The notes below the pieces were generated by a model that worked only from the letters and a program-made list of their open reading frames with translations, was not told the DNA's origin and did no database searches. Source: an uncultured Coriobacteriaceae bacterium (GTDB lineage: Bacteria; Actinomycetota; Coriobacteriia; Coriobacteriales; Atopobiaceae). Taken from it: a stretch of 64,000 bases of DNA. The position numbers and the translations under genes were made by a program. The DNA lies in assembly GCA_902786015.1 (NCBI GenBank), contig CADAAU010000010.1, positions 62,001 to 126,000 of the forward strand, given 5' to 3'. Positions 1-8,641 of the stretch are shown in pieces; positions within the stretch are counted from its first letter, which is position 1; every line of letters starts with the position of its first letter.

Positions 1-323
1 TCTTTGGTTGCCGCGTCAGATTCTTTGGAGTCCCCCGAATCCTTTGCGGCTGCCGCAGAGTCGTCATTGGTCGACTGCACTTGAATGGGGGTCGTGCCGG
101 TTTTTGCACCGTCTGAGCGGCCAACGACTATGTAGGCGCCAAGGCACAATACGGCGATGGCAAGCACCACTGCAACTGCGATAAGAACTTTTGAAGGTCC
201 TGCGGGAGGTTGTTGTGGGGACACGGACTCCGATGATGCATCTTTCTTGAGTTCAGTTCCGCACGCAACACAAAATCGGGCTCTTTGCGCATTCTGCGCT
301 CCGCATTCGGGACAAATTGACAT
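1..323 (-). CDS. Zinc-ribbon single-pass membrane protein, 3' end outside window
   Basis: The reading frame starts at an ATG at 321-323 behind a good ribosome site (GAGAGGAG, 5 nt spacing) and is still open at base 1, so the C-terminus is missing. The N-terminus is a zinc ribbon (CPECG about residues 4-8, then CVACG about 23-27). A Pro/Gln/Ser linker follows, then one hydrophobic segment at about residues 48-68, then an Asp/Ser/Ala-rich tail. Zinc-ribbon plus transmembrane proteins of this kind are common in Gram-positive bacteria and mostly uncharacterised. It lies downstream of secY but behind a terminator, so it is probably its own transcript. No function is assigned. Confidence 0.8.
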   Translation of the reverse strand, partial: MSICPECGAQNAQRARFCVACGTELKKDASSESVSPQQPPAGPSKVLIAVAVVLAIAVLCLGAYIVVGRSDGAKTGTTPIQVQSTNDDSAAAAKDSGDSKESDAATK

Positions 324-472
324 CTTCGCTCCTCTCTTCGTCTGTTATACAGCAGCATAGCGCTACTTTTCACCCGTTTTGCGAAAGCTTTGAGCACAGA
401 CAGTATTGGTGGAACAGGTGTGATAGCAAATCCCATCTGCTCGCAATTATATCCGCGAGCGCAAAAAGCAAA

Positions 473-500
473 ATGGCCAGACCCGAGAGGATCTGGCCAT
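473..500 (-). terminator. Intrinsic terminator after secY
   Basis: A perfect 9-bp stem (ATGGCCAGA / TCTGGCCAT) is followed on the minus strand by a T-rich stretch. It lies 40-70 nt past the secY stop, so the ribosomal operon ends here. Confidence 0.8.
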
Positions 501-541
501 CTGTAACGCTTCATGCAAAGATGCACGCTCTTGACTGAGCC

Positions 542-1830
542 CTATTTGAAGAAGCCCTCGTAGTTGTGCATCTTGAGCTGTGACTCAAGCGCCGAGAGCG
601 TGTCCATCGCAACACCAACCATAATCAGAATCGACGTACCGCCGAATGACTGAATGAGCGGGTTGTTTGTAAACGCAAAGATGATAGACGGTACCACGGC
701 GCGATGATTGCCATAAAAATGGCACCAGGCAGCGTGATGTGGTTGAGCACGTTTTGGATGTACTCAGCCGTGGCCTTGCCCGGACGTACACCTGGAATGA
801 AGCCACCCGACTTACGCAACTGATCGGCAGTCTCCTCGGGGTTAAACACCATGGAGGTGTAGAAGTACGCAAAGAACACGATGAGTATGACCGACAGGAG
901 CCAGTTGACCCAACCAGACGCAATGGCCGACGAGAAGTCCTGCATCCACTGCACGTTGGGGAAGAACACCGCAATCTGTGCTGGGAAATACAGAATCGAG
1001 CTTGCAAAGATAATGGGCACGACGCCGGCCGTATTGACCTTGATAGGTAGATACGTTGCCTGTGCACCCATAATCCGGCGACCCACCACCCGCTTGGCGT
1101 ATTGGATGGGGATACGTCTTTGGCCACGCTCGATGTACACGATAACGGGAATAATCACGAGGATTATCGCAATCGTAAGCGCAGTGATGAGCGCACCATG
1201 CTCGTTGTTGTTCAGAGACTGGATAAGCGCCATGGGAAGGCCGCTCATGATGTTTACAAAGATGATGAGCGACATACCATTGCCAATGCCGCGCTGGGTC
1301 ATGACCTCACCAAGCCACATGATGATGATGGCACCCGTGAGCAGGCAGCCGACGATGATGATGTCTTCGATCCAAGGCGCGAAACCGAGGTTCGAGAAAT
1401 CCAACCCATAGGCGCTGCTCTTGAAGAGGAACAGGTAGCCAATGGAGTTGATGAGTGCGAGAACCACGGTGAGGTAACGCGTATACTGCGTAATCTTGCG
1501 CTGCCCGGACTCGCCCTCCTGAGCCAACGCCTGAAGACTCGGGATGACGGCTTGCATCATCTGAAAGATAATTTGGGCCGTAATGTAAGGCATAATGCCG
1601 AGGGCGAACACCGAAACGCGCGAGAGGGCGCCGCCCGAGAACAGGTTGAGCACTGCGAGTGCGCCTGTCCCGGTGGCAGCCGATTCGTATGCCGAATACA
1701 TGCCCCTAAACGGGATACCCGGCACGGGTACATAGGCACCAAGGCGATAGATAAGAATGATCCCCAGCGTGAGGAGAATCTTTTCCCTCAGCTCCTTGAC
1801 CCTAAATGCGTTGGCGATTCCCTTTAGCAC
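542..1830 (-). CDS. secY: Preprotein translocase subunit SecY, with a one-base frameshift near the 3' end
   Basis: SecY is the channel subunit of the SecYEG protein-export translocon. The start is GTG at 1828-1830 and overlaps the rplO stop by 7 nt. The first ~373 residues match SecY throughout (LRKSGGFIPGVRPG motif, about ten hydrophobic segments). After AIFMAIIA the frame breaks at about 697-702 and would run on to a stop near 625. Reading one base further restores the canonical C-terminus (VPSIIFAF, TSILIMVGVAMDTL, ESQLKMHNYEGFF) and ends at 542-544. The defect is therefore a single missing base in a GCGCC context. SecY is essential, so a sequencing or assembly error is the likeliest cause. 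Real truncation would remove the last transmembrane helix. Confidence 0.93.
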
Positions 1831-2273
1831 GCGGACTCGACCTTCCCTCCCGCGGCCTCAATCTTTGCCTGGGCGGACGCGGACACCTTGTCCACACGCA
1901 CGGTGAGGCTCTTGGTGAGCTCGCCGTCGCCCAACACCTTTACGGGAACGTCTGCGTGCTTGATGACGCCCTTTGCCTTGAGGGTCTCGCCGTCGACGAC
2001 GTCACCGTTGTCGTACAGCCCCTCCAGACGAGCGACGTTAACGGGCGTGTACTCTACGCGACCGTGATGAATAAAACCGGGGAGCTTGGGCAGGCGCATA
2101 GCGAGCGGCTGCTGACCACCCTCGAACCCGGCACCCTTGCCGCCACCGGAACGGGAAAGCTGGCCCTTGGTACCGCGACCCGCAGTGGTGCCATGGCCGG
2201 ACGAGCTGCCGCGACCAATGCGCTTGCGTGCCTTTGTGGAGCCCTCCGCGGGGCGAAGATCATTAAGCTGCAT
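1824..2273 (-). CDS. rplO: 50S ribosomal protein L15
   Basis: L15, 149 residues, normal length. The glycine-rich basic N-terminus (RKRIGRGSSSGHGTT) that threads into 23S rRNA is followed by the globular domain (GFEGGQQPLAMRLPKLPGF). It is an assembly and structural protein of the large subunit. It sits between rpmD (12 nt gap) and secY (7 nt overlap), as in the classical spc operon, which suggests translational coupling to secY. Confidence 0.97.
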   Translation of the reverse strand: MQLNDLRPAEGSTKARKRIGRGSSSGHGTTAGRGTKGQLSRSGGGKGAGFEGGQQPLAMRLPKLPGFIHHGRVEYTPVNVARLEGLYDNGDVVDGETLKAKGVIKHADVPVKVLGDGELTKSLTVRVDKVSASAQAKIEAAGGKVESAC

Positions 2274-2285
2274 GATGGGCGACTC

Positions 2286-2471
2286 CTATATCTCTTCCAC
2301 TTCCACAAGGTGCTTGACCTTGAAGATCATTCCACGAATGCTGGGGTTGTCCGGCTGCTCGACGACGCTGTTGATCTTGCGAAGACCAAGCGCACGGCAG
2401 GTGGCCGTCTGATCCTTCTTCACAGCGGGGCCGCAGCTGCGGACCAACTTGATCCTGAGCTTGTTTGCCAT
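2286..2471 (-). CDS. rpmD: 50S ribosomal protein L30
   Basis: L30, 61 residues, the bacterial short form (RIKLVRS..., [32 protein letters not shown]). It is a small ferredoxin-like-fold protein of the large subunit. It starts 2 nt after the rpsE stop, so its ribosome site lies within the end of rpsE, which is normal for this operon. Confidence 0.96.
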   Translation of the reverse strand: MANKLRIKLVRSCGPAVKKDQTATCRALGLRKINSVVEQPDNPSIRGMIFKVKHLVEVEEI

Positions 2472-2473
2472 CG

Positions 2474-3007
2474 CTAGTTCTCCTTCCCGACGAACATCTC
2501 GGCGACGGTCAGGCCGCGCCTCTCGGCCGCTTCCTCGGGGCTCGAAAGCTCCTTGAGGCCCTCAGCGGCAGCCTTGATGATGTTGAGAGCATTGCTGGTG
2601 CCCAACGACTTTGAAAGTACGTTGGTGATGCCGGCAAGCTCGAAGAGCGGACGCACGGGACCACCGGCAATAACACCGGTACCCTCAATAGCCGGTTTAA
2701 TAAGAACGCGACCGGCACCAAAGCGACCCTCGACCTCATGGGGAACCGTACCGCTTTCGGTGACAGGCACCTTAAAGAGGTTCTTCTTTGCGTCGTCGAC
2801 GCCCTTCTGGATGGCCAGCGGCACTTCGGTGGACTTGCCCATGCCGATGCCCACGGTCCCCTTGCCGTCGCCGACGACGACCAGGGCGACGAGCGACATA
2901 CGACGACCGCCCTTAACGACCTTGGACACACGGTGGATGTAGACTACGCGCTCCTGAAATTCGGAGTCCTGCTGCTGGCGCCTGTTGTTACGCTGTTCAC
3001 GTGGCAT
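2474..3007 (-). CDS. rpsE: 30S ribosomal protein S5
   Basis: S5, 177 residues. The N-terminal double-stranded-RNA-binding-like domain ([18 protein letters not shown]) is followed by the C-terminal S5 domain ([35 protein letters not shown]). S5 acts in decoding fidelity and mRNA entry on the small subunit. The order rplR-rpsE-rpmD is canonical and the spacing tight. Confidence 0.97.
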   Translation of the reverse strand: MPREQRNNRRQQQDSEFQERVVYIHRVSKVVKGGRRMSLVALVVVGDGKGTVGIGMGKSTEVPLAIQKGVDDAKKNLFKVPVTESGTVPHEVEGRFGAGRVLIKPAIEGTGVIAGGPVRPLFELAGITNVLSKSLGTSNALNIIKAAAEGLKELSSPEEAAERRGLTVAEMFVGKEN

Positions 3008-3017
3008 CTTGATCCTC

Positions 3018-3386
3018 CTAGAACTTCAGGCCCGCTGCACGGGCACCGTCCGCAAGAGCCTTGATGCGGCCATGGTACAAAAAGCCGCTGCGGTCAAAAC
3101 GAACCGCGGTAACGCCCTTCTCGAGCGCACGCTCACCGATGAGCTTGCCTACGAACTCGGCGGCCTCCTTATTGGAGCCAACCTTGCCCGTCGCGCGGAA
3201 CTCAGGGCTCAACGTGGACGCGGAGCAAATCGTCTTTGCATCGGCATCGTCGATAATCTGAGCATAGATATGGGCGTTGGTACGGTGCACCGTAAGGCGA
3301 GGACGATCGGCCGTGCCATACACCTTGGGACGCACGCTGCGTGCACGCCTGTGCAGAGCCGCCCTCTTCTTCTGTTGCTTGTTCAT
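3018..3386 (-). CDS. rplR: 50S ribosomal protein L18
   Basis: L18, 122 residues, binds 5S rRNA. I place the start at the ATG giving [14 protein letters not shown] because AAAGGAG lies just upstream; the open frame extends 8 codons further without a better site. The conserved core is present ([41 protein letters not shown]). There is a 62-nt gap to rplF. Confidence 0.95.
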   Translation of the reverse strand: MNKQQKKRAALHRRARSVRPKVYGTADRPRLTVHRTNAHIYAQIIDDADAKTICSASTLSPEFRATGKVGSNKEAAEFVGKLIGERALEKGVTAVRFDRSGFLYHGRIKALADGARAAGLKF

Positions 3387-3448
3387 TCCTTCTCCTTTAC
3401 TTGCCACCACCTAACGGGGTAGTGGACTTGTGCCTTGGCTCTACCCTA

Positions 3449-4033
3449 CTACTTGGCAGCCTTGCCGAGCTTGCGACGGATGTGCTCGCCCACGTAGTGA
3501 ATACCCTTGCCCTTGTACGGCTCTGGCGGACGCTTGGCACGAATCTCAGCCGCAACCTGTCCGACCTGCTCCTTGGAGATACCACTTACAACGATGTGGG
3601 TGTTGTCAGGCACCTCGAAGGTGATGTTCTCGGGGCACTTGTAGAGCACTGGGTGAGAATAGCCCAGTGAAAGGTCAAGGTCCTTGCCTTTAAGGGTTGC
3701 ACGATAGCCAACGCCCGTGAGCTCAAGACGCTTGGTAAAGCCGTTGCTCACGCCCTCTACCATGTTTGCAATGAGGGTACGGGTGAGGCCCTGCATGGCG
3801 TTAGCTGCCTTGTAGGACTTGGTGTGCTTAAAGTCCTCGTGGCTCAGGTCCTTGGTCTCGGGCGTACGAGGTACCTTGACGGTAATCTGCTCGCCCTCGT
3901 AAATCAGCTCAATGAGCGGCGAGAACGTACGCTCAAGCTCGCCCTTGGGGCCCTTTACCTGCACTGTGTTGCCCTCGACTGTTGCGGTAACGCCGGCAGG
4001 AATCGGGACTGGATGCTTACCAATACGAGACAT
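3449..4033 (-). CDS. rplF: 50S ribosomal protein L6
   Basis: L6, 194 residues, at the slightly long end of the family's normal range. Two repeated L6 domains are visible (MSRIGKHPVPIPAGV at the start, VEGVSNGFTKRLELTGVGYRA at the repeat junction, PEPYKGKGIHYVGEHIRRKLGK near the end split around the KGKGI signature). L6 sits near the GTPase-associated centre of the 50S subunit. It is the fourth gene of the cluster, directly after rpsH. Confidence 0.97.
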   Translation of the reverse strand: MSRIGKHPVPIPAGVTATVEGNTVQVKGPKGELERTFSPLIELIYEGEQITVKVPRTPETKDLSHEDFKHTKSYKAANAMQGLTRTLIANMVEGVSNGFTKRLELTGVGYRATLKGKDLDLSLGYSHPVLYKCPENITFEVPDNTHIVVSGISKEQVGQVAAEIRAKRPPEPYKGKGIHYVGEHIRRKLGKAAK

Positions 4034-4060
4034 TGTCTCCTCCTTACTTTCCTGCGTAGA

Positions 4061-4459
4061 TTACCAAACGTAGCAGATGACCTCGCCGCCAACACCCAGC
4101 TTGCGGGCGTCGCGGTCGCACATCATGCCTTTGGACGTCGAGATAATGGCAATGCCAAGGCCGCCAAGCACGCGAGGAAGATCCTCGGCCTTGGAGTAGA
4201 TGCGACGGCCAGGCTTAGAAACACGCTTGATACCACGGATGATCTTTGCGCGCTTCTCGCCATACTTGAGGGTAACGGTGAGGGTCTTTTGGGGAACGGT
4301 GTCTTCCACAACGTATCCCTCGATGTAGCCCTCTTCTTTCATAACACGCGCGACCTCGACCAGCACCTTGCTGGACGGCATGGAAACCTGAGGCTTGTTG
4401 GCCGTGTTTCCGTTACGAATGCGCGTGAGCATATCCGAAATCGGGTCGGTTATTTTCAT
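4061..4459 (-). CDS. rpsH: 30S ribosomal protein S8
   Basis: S8, 132 residues. N-terminal motif [13 protein letters not shown] and C-terminal [14 protein letters not shown] signature are both intact. S8 binds the central domain of 16S rRNA and in E. coli is the translational repressor of the spc operon. Whether it regulates this split cluster cannot be seen from the sequence. Confidence 0.97.
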   Translation of the reverse strand: MKITDPISDMLTRIRNGNTANKPQVSMPSSKVLVEVARVMKEEGYIEGYVVEDTVPQKTLTVTLKYGEKRAKIIRGIKRVSKPGRRIYSKAEDLPRVLGGLGIAIISTSKGMMCDRDARKLGVGGEVICYVW

Positions 4460-4547
4460 TTACTGTCTCCTTCGTTACTGATGAACCTGCGCGAATGGTT
4501 CGCTTCCGCCCGTGGCGGAGACGCCTGTACGCGAGAGCCCGAACGTC

Positions 4548-4733
4548 TTACCAGCTTGCCTTGCGGACGCCCGGAAGCTCGCCCCTGCTCGCGAGTTCGC
4601 GGAAGCAGACACGGCAGAGACCAAACTTGCGGTACACGGAGTGGGGACGCCCACACCGCTGGCAGCGGTTCTGCTTGCGCGTCGAAAACTTCGGCTCACG
4701 CGCAGCCTTGACGATCATCGATGTCTTTGCCAA
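4548..4733 (-). CDS. rpsN: 30S ribosomal protein S14, zinc-binding type (S14Z)
   Basis: 61 residues, the short type Z form. Four zinc-ligand cysteines are intact (CQRC about residues 22-25 and CRVC about 38-41). The start is TTG at 4731-4733, chosen because AAGGAGG sits 4 nt upstream and because the family begins MAKTSM. An ATG four codons downstream lacks a site. The type Z, C-plus paralogue requires zinc, and many actinobacteria also carry a zinc-independent S14 elsewhere. There is a 100-nt structured gap from rplE. Confidence 0.95.
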   Translation of the reverse strand: MAKTSMIVKAAREPKFSTRKQNRCQRCGRPHSVYRKFGLCRVCFRELASRGELPGVRKASW

Positions 4734-4752
4734 AACTCCTCCTTCTTGCTGA

Positions 4753-4822
4753 GCCCTGGGAATCCAGGGCGCCAAACGGCTAATGAAAAGTGCGCACGAG
4801 GAGCATTTGCCCTATCGTGCGC
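4753..4822 (-). promoter_or_regulatory. Two stem-loops between rplE and rpsN
   Basis: Two perfect hairpins fill most of the gap between rplE and rpsN. One has a 7-bp stem (GCCCTGG/CCAGGGC, 4753-4770) and the other an 8-bp stem (GCGCACGA/TCGTGCGC, 4792-4822). Neither has a T-run, so they look like RNA-processing or regulatory structures rather than terminators. Confidence 0.5.
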
Positions 4823-4833
4823 GTCTTGCTCCC

Positions 4834-5397
4834 CTACTTAGCGGCCTTGAACGGGAAGTGGAAGGCGTCCAGAAGTGCCTTGCCCTCCTCGTTGGTGGGA
4901 GCGGTGGTAACGATGGTGATGTCCATACCGCGGGTACGGTCGATCTTGTCGTAGTCAATCTCGGGGAAGATGAGCTGCTCGGTTACGCCCATGGAGAAGT
5001 TACCACGGCCATCGAAGCTCTTGGGCGAGATACCACGGAAGTCGCGGATGCGCGGGATGGCGATGGAGATAAGACGATCGAGGAACTCCCACATGCGGTC
5101 GCCACGCAGCGTGACCTTGGCACCGATGGCCATGCCCTGACGCAGCTTAAAGGTAGCGATGGACTTGCGGGCGTGTGTGACGATGGGCTGCTGACCGGTG
5201 ATGGTACGCAGGTCGGCAACGGCACCGTCGATGGCCTTGGAGTCCTGGGCGGCCTCGCCCACACCCATGTTGACCACGATCTTCTCGAACTTGGGAATCT
5301 GGTTTACGTTCTTGTACCCGAACTTCTTTTGCAGCTCGTCACGAACGGTGGCGTAATACTGCTCCTTCAGACGCGGTACGTACTTCTCTTCTGCCAT
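4834..5397 (-). CDS. rplE: 50S ribosomal protein L5
   Basis: L5, 187 residues, 5S rRNA-binding protein of the central protuberance. The conserved core is intact ([52 protein letters not shown]). The start ATG follows TTAGGAG. It is the first gene of the cluster here. The usual upstream partners rplN and rplX are not adjacent; a pilus operon ends 190 bp upstream instead. Confidence 0.97.
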   Translation of the reverse strand: MAEEKYVPRLKEQYYATVRDELQKKFGYKNVNQIPKFEKIVVNMGVGEAAQDSKAIDGAVADLRTITGQQPIVTHARKSIATFKLRQGMAIGAKVTLRGDRMWEFLDRLISIAIPRIRDFRGISPKSFDGRGNFSMGVTEQLIFPEIDYDKIDRTRGMDITIVTTAPTNEEGKALLDAFHFPFKAAK

Positions 5398-5541
5398 GTT
5401 TGACTCCTAACTCTTGGATGGATGACGTGCGGGGTACCGACCTCGCACCTCCCGGCTTGGCATGCCGAGAGCCATAGACACACGAGTGGGAATCTTACTA
5501 CTTGCATGTGTGTGTTTTATGATGCACGCGCCAAAGAGCAG
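5398..5541 (-). promoter_or_regulatory. Leader region of the rplE cluster
   Basis: This is 144 bp between the upstream operon's terminator and rplE, so the promoter of the ribosomal cluster should lie here or upstream. I see GC-rich self-complementary stretches (CTCGGCATGCCAAGCCGGGAG) but no convincing -35/-10 pair. Confidence 0.3.
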
Positions 5542-5578
5542 AAACGGCACAAACGAACTCGGTCCGTTTGTGCCGTTT
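5542..5578 (-). terminator. Hairpin terminator at the end of the pilus operon
   Basis: A perfect 13-bp stem (AAACGGCACAAAC / GTTTGTGCCGTTT) with an 11-nt loop lies 10 bp past the sipW stop. The T-run is weak. It belongs to a small family of similar palindromes also at 41461 and 42670. Confidence 0.7.
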
Positions 5579-5587
5579 ACAAAGTGG

Positions 5588-6136
5588 CTATTTCGCCTCG
5601 TCTAATCGGTCGGCATGCAACCAGAGCAAGAAGCCAATGCCGGCTGTTAGCAGCAGGTATATCTTTCCTGCGACAGTCGAATACAGCGCCATGAACATAC
5701 CCAAATACGGAATGTGTTGCTCTACACGACCAACGACCGCATCGTATTTGATTGGTTCGCGGTCTTCGGTGTTATTTGCATCGCCCTTGGTTACAAACTC
5801 ACCCAATGTCGATCGGTTATGCACTACGCGATGCGCTACCACTTCGTCAACATCCTGATAAGCAATAACGTCGCCTTCTGCAACCCCAGCCAAATCGACT
5901 TCCTTAACGTAGAGCACGCTTCCTACCGGGATCGCGGGATCCATGCTACCGCTCACCACTTCGTAAATCTCGAACCCAAAGATACGAGGCAGCGTAACGG
6001 GCACACACAGGCCGATGACGACGACAAGCAACACGACGCCCACCACACGGCAGAAGCCGGGAAGCCACGCACGCTTCCCGCCCTTCTGCGTTGCAGTAGT
6101 AGCGTCAGTATTGTTTTTGTCGCTACGCTTCTTCAT
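5588..6136 (-). CDS. sipW: SipW-type (ER-type) signal peptidase I
   Basis: A membrane signal peptidase, 182 residues. The catalytic Ser is in SGSMDPAI (about residue 64). The general base is His in VVAHRVV (about 102) instead of the Lys of ordinary SPase I, which marks the SipW/archaeal/ER type. There is one N-terminal transmembrane helix and one near the C-terminus. The chosen ATG overlaps the preceding gene by 14 nt; an in-frame start 10 codons earlier lacks a ribosome site. It is the last gene of the pilus operon. SipW in Bacillus processes TasA-like fibre subunits, so its likely substrates are the upstream SipW-dependent proteins. Confidence 0.9.
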   Translation of the reverse strand: MKKRSDKNNTDATTATQKGGKRAWLPGFCRVVGVVLLVVVIGLCVPVTLPRIFGFEIYEVVSGSMDPAIPVGSVLYVKEVDLAGVAEGDVIAYQDVDEVVAHRVVHNRSTLGEFVTKGDANNTEDREPIKYDAVVGRVEQHIPYLGMFMALYSTVAGKIYLLLTAGIGFLLWLHADRLDEAK

Positions 6137-7133
6137 TCTGCTCTTCACCCTTCTTGCGCTTTGCAAGAACCACTATGACAGTACCAATCGCGACGACTGC
6201 ACCGATCCCAACGCCCGAGAGAACGACCGGATTGATGAGGAACGATCCGGCCTCCGGCCCCTTAGCGGCACCATTTGCGGAATCAGGTCCAGCCAAAGGA
6301 TTGTCGAGGTCCAGAATCTCTCTTGTTTCGGGTTCGGCGGCCTCTCCACCTTCAGCACCTGCGGCGCCTTCATTGCCCTCTGTAGCAGCTCCACCGCCTG
6401 CATTTCCACCTTCTGTGGTACCGCCGCCCGCAGTCGTGCCGCCACCTGCGGTCGTGCCGCCACCAGTAGTACCCCCTTCGGTTGTGGTCGTTCCACCTTC
6501 CTCGGTATTCGTTACGGTATTGCCGGGAATCGTCTCATACGAGGTCGTGGTGTTAGTTGTGGTGGTTACGATCGTCTCGCCCTCTTCCAAGGGGACGTAC
6601 TCGAACGTCCACACGTTTTCTTCTTCGCTTTCGCGAAGCGTGCCGGTAATGGCCAAGTAAAGAGGACGGTAGCCTTCGATGTGCTCGTACGCAGCTACAG
6701 GCTTATCGCCTATTCTGCCTTTGTAAGTTTTCGAATCGGCAAGCTCCTTGCCCGTTCCATACTCTACGAATCGCACTGTGTAGGATACGGTCTCAGATTC
6801 CACGCCATAAGCAACAACAAAGTCCATATCCTCAGAGATACCGTTAATCTGTCCATTGCCAAGCAGCTCGTCCGTACCCGACAAGCGGAACCCGATTTGG
6901 ACATAACGATCGTCGGTAACGTCGGCAGTGGCGATATCGTAGAGGTTGACGTTTCCGCCCTTGGGTACGGTTACCGAAACGGGAACTTGCGGAAGCATGC
7001 CACGATTTCCCGCGAAAACACGCACCGTATAATCATAAACGTCCGCCCGAGCAGTAGAACCCATAGCGAGCGCCACAAAGACGGTCGCAACAAAGGTCGC
7101 AAGTGTTACCAATACGGAAGTACGCCGGCTCAT
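6123..7133 (-). CDS. MucBP-like surface protein with Thr/Gly repeat linker
   Basis: 336 residues with a signal peptide (about 1-30, ending STARA). A region like a MucBP domain follows (SYTVRFVEYGTGKELADS ... IEGYRPLYLAITGTL, about 115-180), then a Thr/Gly-rich low-complexity linker made of TTEGG/TTAGGG repeats (about 190-260). A hydrophobic segment and KRKKGEEQ tail close the protein. I see no LPxTG; the pre-membrane sequence is LDNPLAGPDSA. It probably acts as a stalk or anchoring component exported with the fibre. It overlaps the upstream gene by 4 nt and sipW by 14 nt, so the operon is translationally coupled here. The partner or adhesive ligand is unknown. Confidence 0.8.
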   Translation of the reverse strand: MSRRTSVLVTLATFVATVFVALAMGSTARADVYDYTVRVFAGNRGMLPQVPVSVTVPKGGNVNLYDIATADVTDDRYVQIGFRLSGTDELLGNGQINGISEDMDFVVAYGVESETVSYTVRFVEYGTGKELADSKTYKGRIGDKPVAAYEHIEGYRPLYLAITGTLRESEEENVWTFEYVPLEEGETIVTTTTNTTTSYETIPGNTVTNTEEGGTTTTEGGTTGGGTTAGGGTTAGGGTTEGGNAGGGAATEGNEGAAGAEGGEAAEPETREILDLDNPLAGPDSANGAAKGPEAGSFLINPVVLSGVGIGAVVAIGTVIVVLAKRKKGEEQNEEA

Positions 7134-7936
7134 TGTGCACCTCCATCTTCCTTGTTCTCGTTTTTCTTGTTCCTAATGTTGCGAATGGCAAGCGCCAAGC
7201 ACAGAATCCCAACACCCGCTATCAGTAGATACACCGGTAACTGCGAGGTCTGATCGCCCGTCTTTGCAAGATTCTGCCTAGAGCCAGAGACGACGCGATT
7301 CACGACGTTATCGGGCTCGGTCGTCGTGACCGTTTCCTTCTTTTCGACCGTCTCGTTCTTTGTGACAGCCTCGGCACCCACGTTGGGCTCAACGGCAAAC
7401 TTGAGCTTCAGTTGCGCGAGCGTGTCGAAATACGCGTTGCCCTCGGTCTCGCCGTCTAGAGCGACGTTGAGAATGACTCTGCCTGTCTCGCCCTTGGCAA
7501 GTGTTCCCAAGAAGAAGTAGTCGTCCATTGCGTTGGTTGCCTCGGCCAAGCCCTCAGCTGAACCGATGCCGCCCACGTTTTTACTCGTAAACAGCGTGAG
7601 GGAGTTTGACGGTCCTTCATACGAGAGCGTGTAGCCATAAGCGGAACCCGTCGCGTCTCCTTCCTCGAGCGACTTAAGGACTTCGTTGCTCATGTACCAA
7701 TCGGCACTCGCATCGTTGGTCTCGCGTACTTCGACGGAAAGGGTGATGTCATCGCCAGGCTGAAGCTGGCTCACGTTGTCGGCCCAAGATTTCTGGGTGT
7801 AGTTGTCTACCACGCGGCCGGAGCTATCGTACTCAACATACCAACCGGCATCGCCTTCGATGTGGTCTGCGTATGCTGCCATAGGCCCACAGAACGCAAG
7901 TACGAGGCCAAGAATTACGGCAAATACTCGTTTCAT
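7130..7936 (-). CDS. LAKTG-anchored surface protein of the fibre operon
   Basis: 268 residues. A cleavable signal peptide (about 1-23, MAAYA) is followed by a ~170-residue extracellular domain and a short Lys/Glu/Thr linker. The cell-wall sorting signal is LAKTGDQ, a hydrophobic helix and a NIRNKKNEN tail. LAKTG is a plausible LPxTG variant, so a sortase (the operon's own class C or a housekeeping enzyme) should anchor it. It lies between a TasA-like subunit and the MucBP protein. I do not recognise the extracellular domain; a role as accessory or basal subunit is inference. Confidence 0.8.
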   Translation of the reverse strand: MKRVFAVILGLVLAFCGPMAAYADHIEGDAGWYVEYDSSGRVVDNYTQKSWADNVSQLQPGDDITLSVEVRETNDASADWYMSNEVLKSLEEGDATGSAYGYTLSYEGPSNSLTLFTSKNVGGIGSAEGLAEATNAMDDYFFLGTLAKGETGRVILNVALDGETEGNAYFDTLAQLKLKFAVEPNVGAEAVTKNETVEKKETVTTTEPDNVVNRVVSGSRQNLAKTGDQTSQLPVYLLIAGVGILCLALAIRNIRNKKNENKEDGGAQ

Positions 7937-7946
7937 CGCCTACCCC

Positions 7947-8627
7947 CTACTCGTTCGTACGGCCCCAGGCACTGGTCATGGCCTCGGTACCGTTATGGGT
8001 CTGGACAGCGTCAACCGTTGCCTTTATATGGAAGGTGACGTTATCGTAATCGTAGTAGCCTCCACTAATCTCCTTGGAGACTGCTTTGTCAATAGAGATC
8101 TTATCAGCGAAGGGCTGCGTATCGCCATCTACGGGCACAATGTCCTTGTAGTAAAGCACCGTACGCTCGGGCGTAGAGGCCTCCTTGTCGATAGTCCAAC
8201 CGTTATCGGTAAGGAAGTGAAGATGGATGTAGTCAGGATTGAGGTTAACGGCCTTGCCGTTGCCATCTTCCCAGTAACGATACACGGTCACGCGTACGTA
8301 CTCTTCAATACCCTCACCCTCGTTAACACTGTCGGGACGCCTTGTGTTGCGAACCGACAAAACCTCGTCGTATTCCTTGCCGAGCACAAGCTGCTTGTCA
8401 CCCGCACGCTCTAGAAGGTCGGCAAGAAGCTTATCGTTGTTGCTCTTTACGTTCCCGTTTTCGGTTAGGGCCACGTTGATGTTTGATAGCTGTACTTGCG
8501 CACGATAATCAGCAGACTCAATGCGGGGTGCAGCTTGAATGGCGTTGATGCCGCCAAAAGCTATCAAGACCGCTGCGAGTGCAAAGAGCACTACTGTTGC
8601 TATGGGGGTACTTAGAAACTTCTTCAT
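7947..8627 (-). CDS. TasA/camelysin-like exported fibre subunit (putative)
   Basis: 226 residues. An N-terminal membrane/signal segment (about residues 6-32) leads into a beta-rich domain (RAQVQLSNINVALTENG, VRVTVYRYWEDGNGK). The layout resembles TasA-like, SipW-processed proteins, where the alternating hydrophobic strand begins just after cleavage. It has no sorting signal and no C-terminal helix. Placement between a clear SipW-dependent protein and sipW supports the call. Subunit function is inferred from context; identity of the family would need a profile search. Confidence 0.65.
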   Translation of the reverse strand: MKKFLSTPIATVVLFALAAVLIAFGGINAIQAAPRIESADYRAQVQLSNINVALTENGNVKSNNDKLLADLLERAGDKQLVLGKEYDEVLSVRNTRRPDSVNEGEGIEEYVRVTVYRYWEDGNGKAVNLNPDYIHLHFLTDNGWTIDKEASTPERTVLYYKDIVPVDGDTQPFADKISIDKAVSKEISGGYYDYDNVTFHIKATVDAVQTHNGTEAMTSAWGRTNE

Positions 8628-8641
8628 GGTATCCCTCCGTC

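Noticed and set aside
625-700. Alternative 26-residue SecY C-terminus in the shifted frame
   Set aside because: It has no similarity to SecY, while the other frame gives the conserved ending up to 542.
6370-6480. Tandem GGT/ACC-rich repeats
   Set aside because: They encode the Thr/Gly linker of the MucBP-like protein and need no separate explanation.
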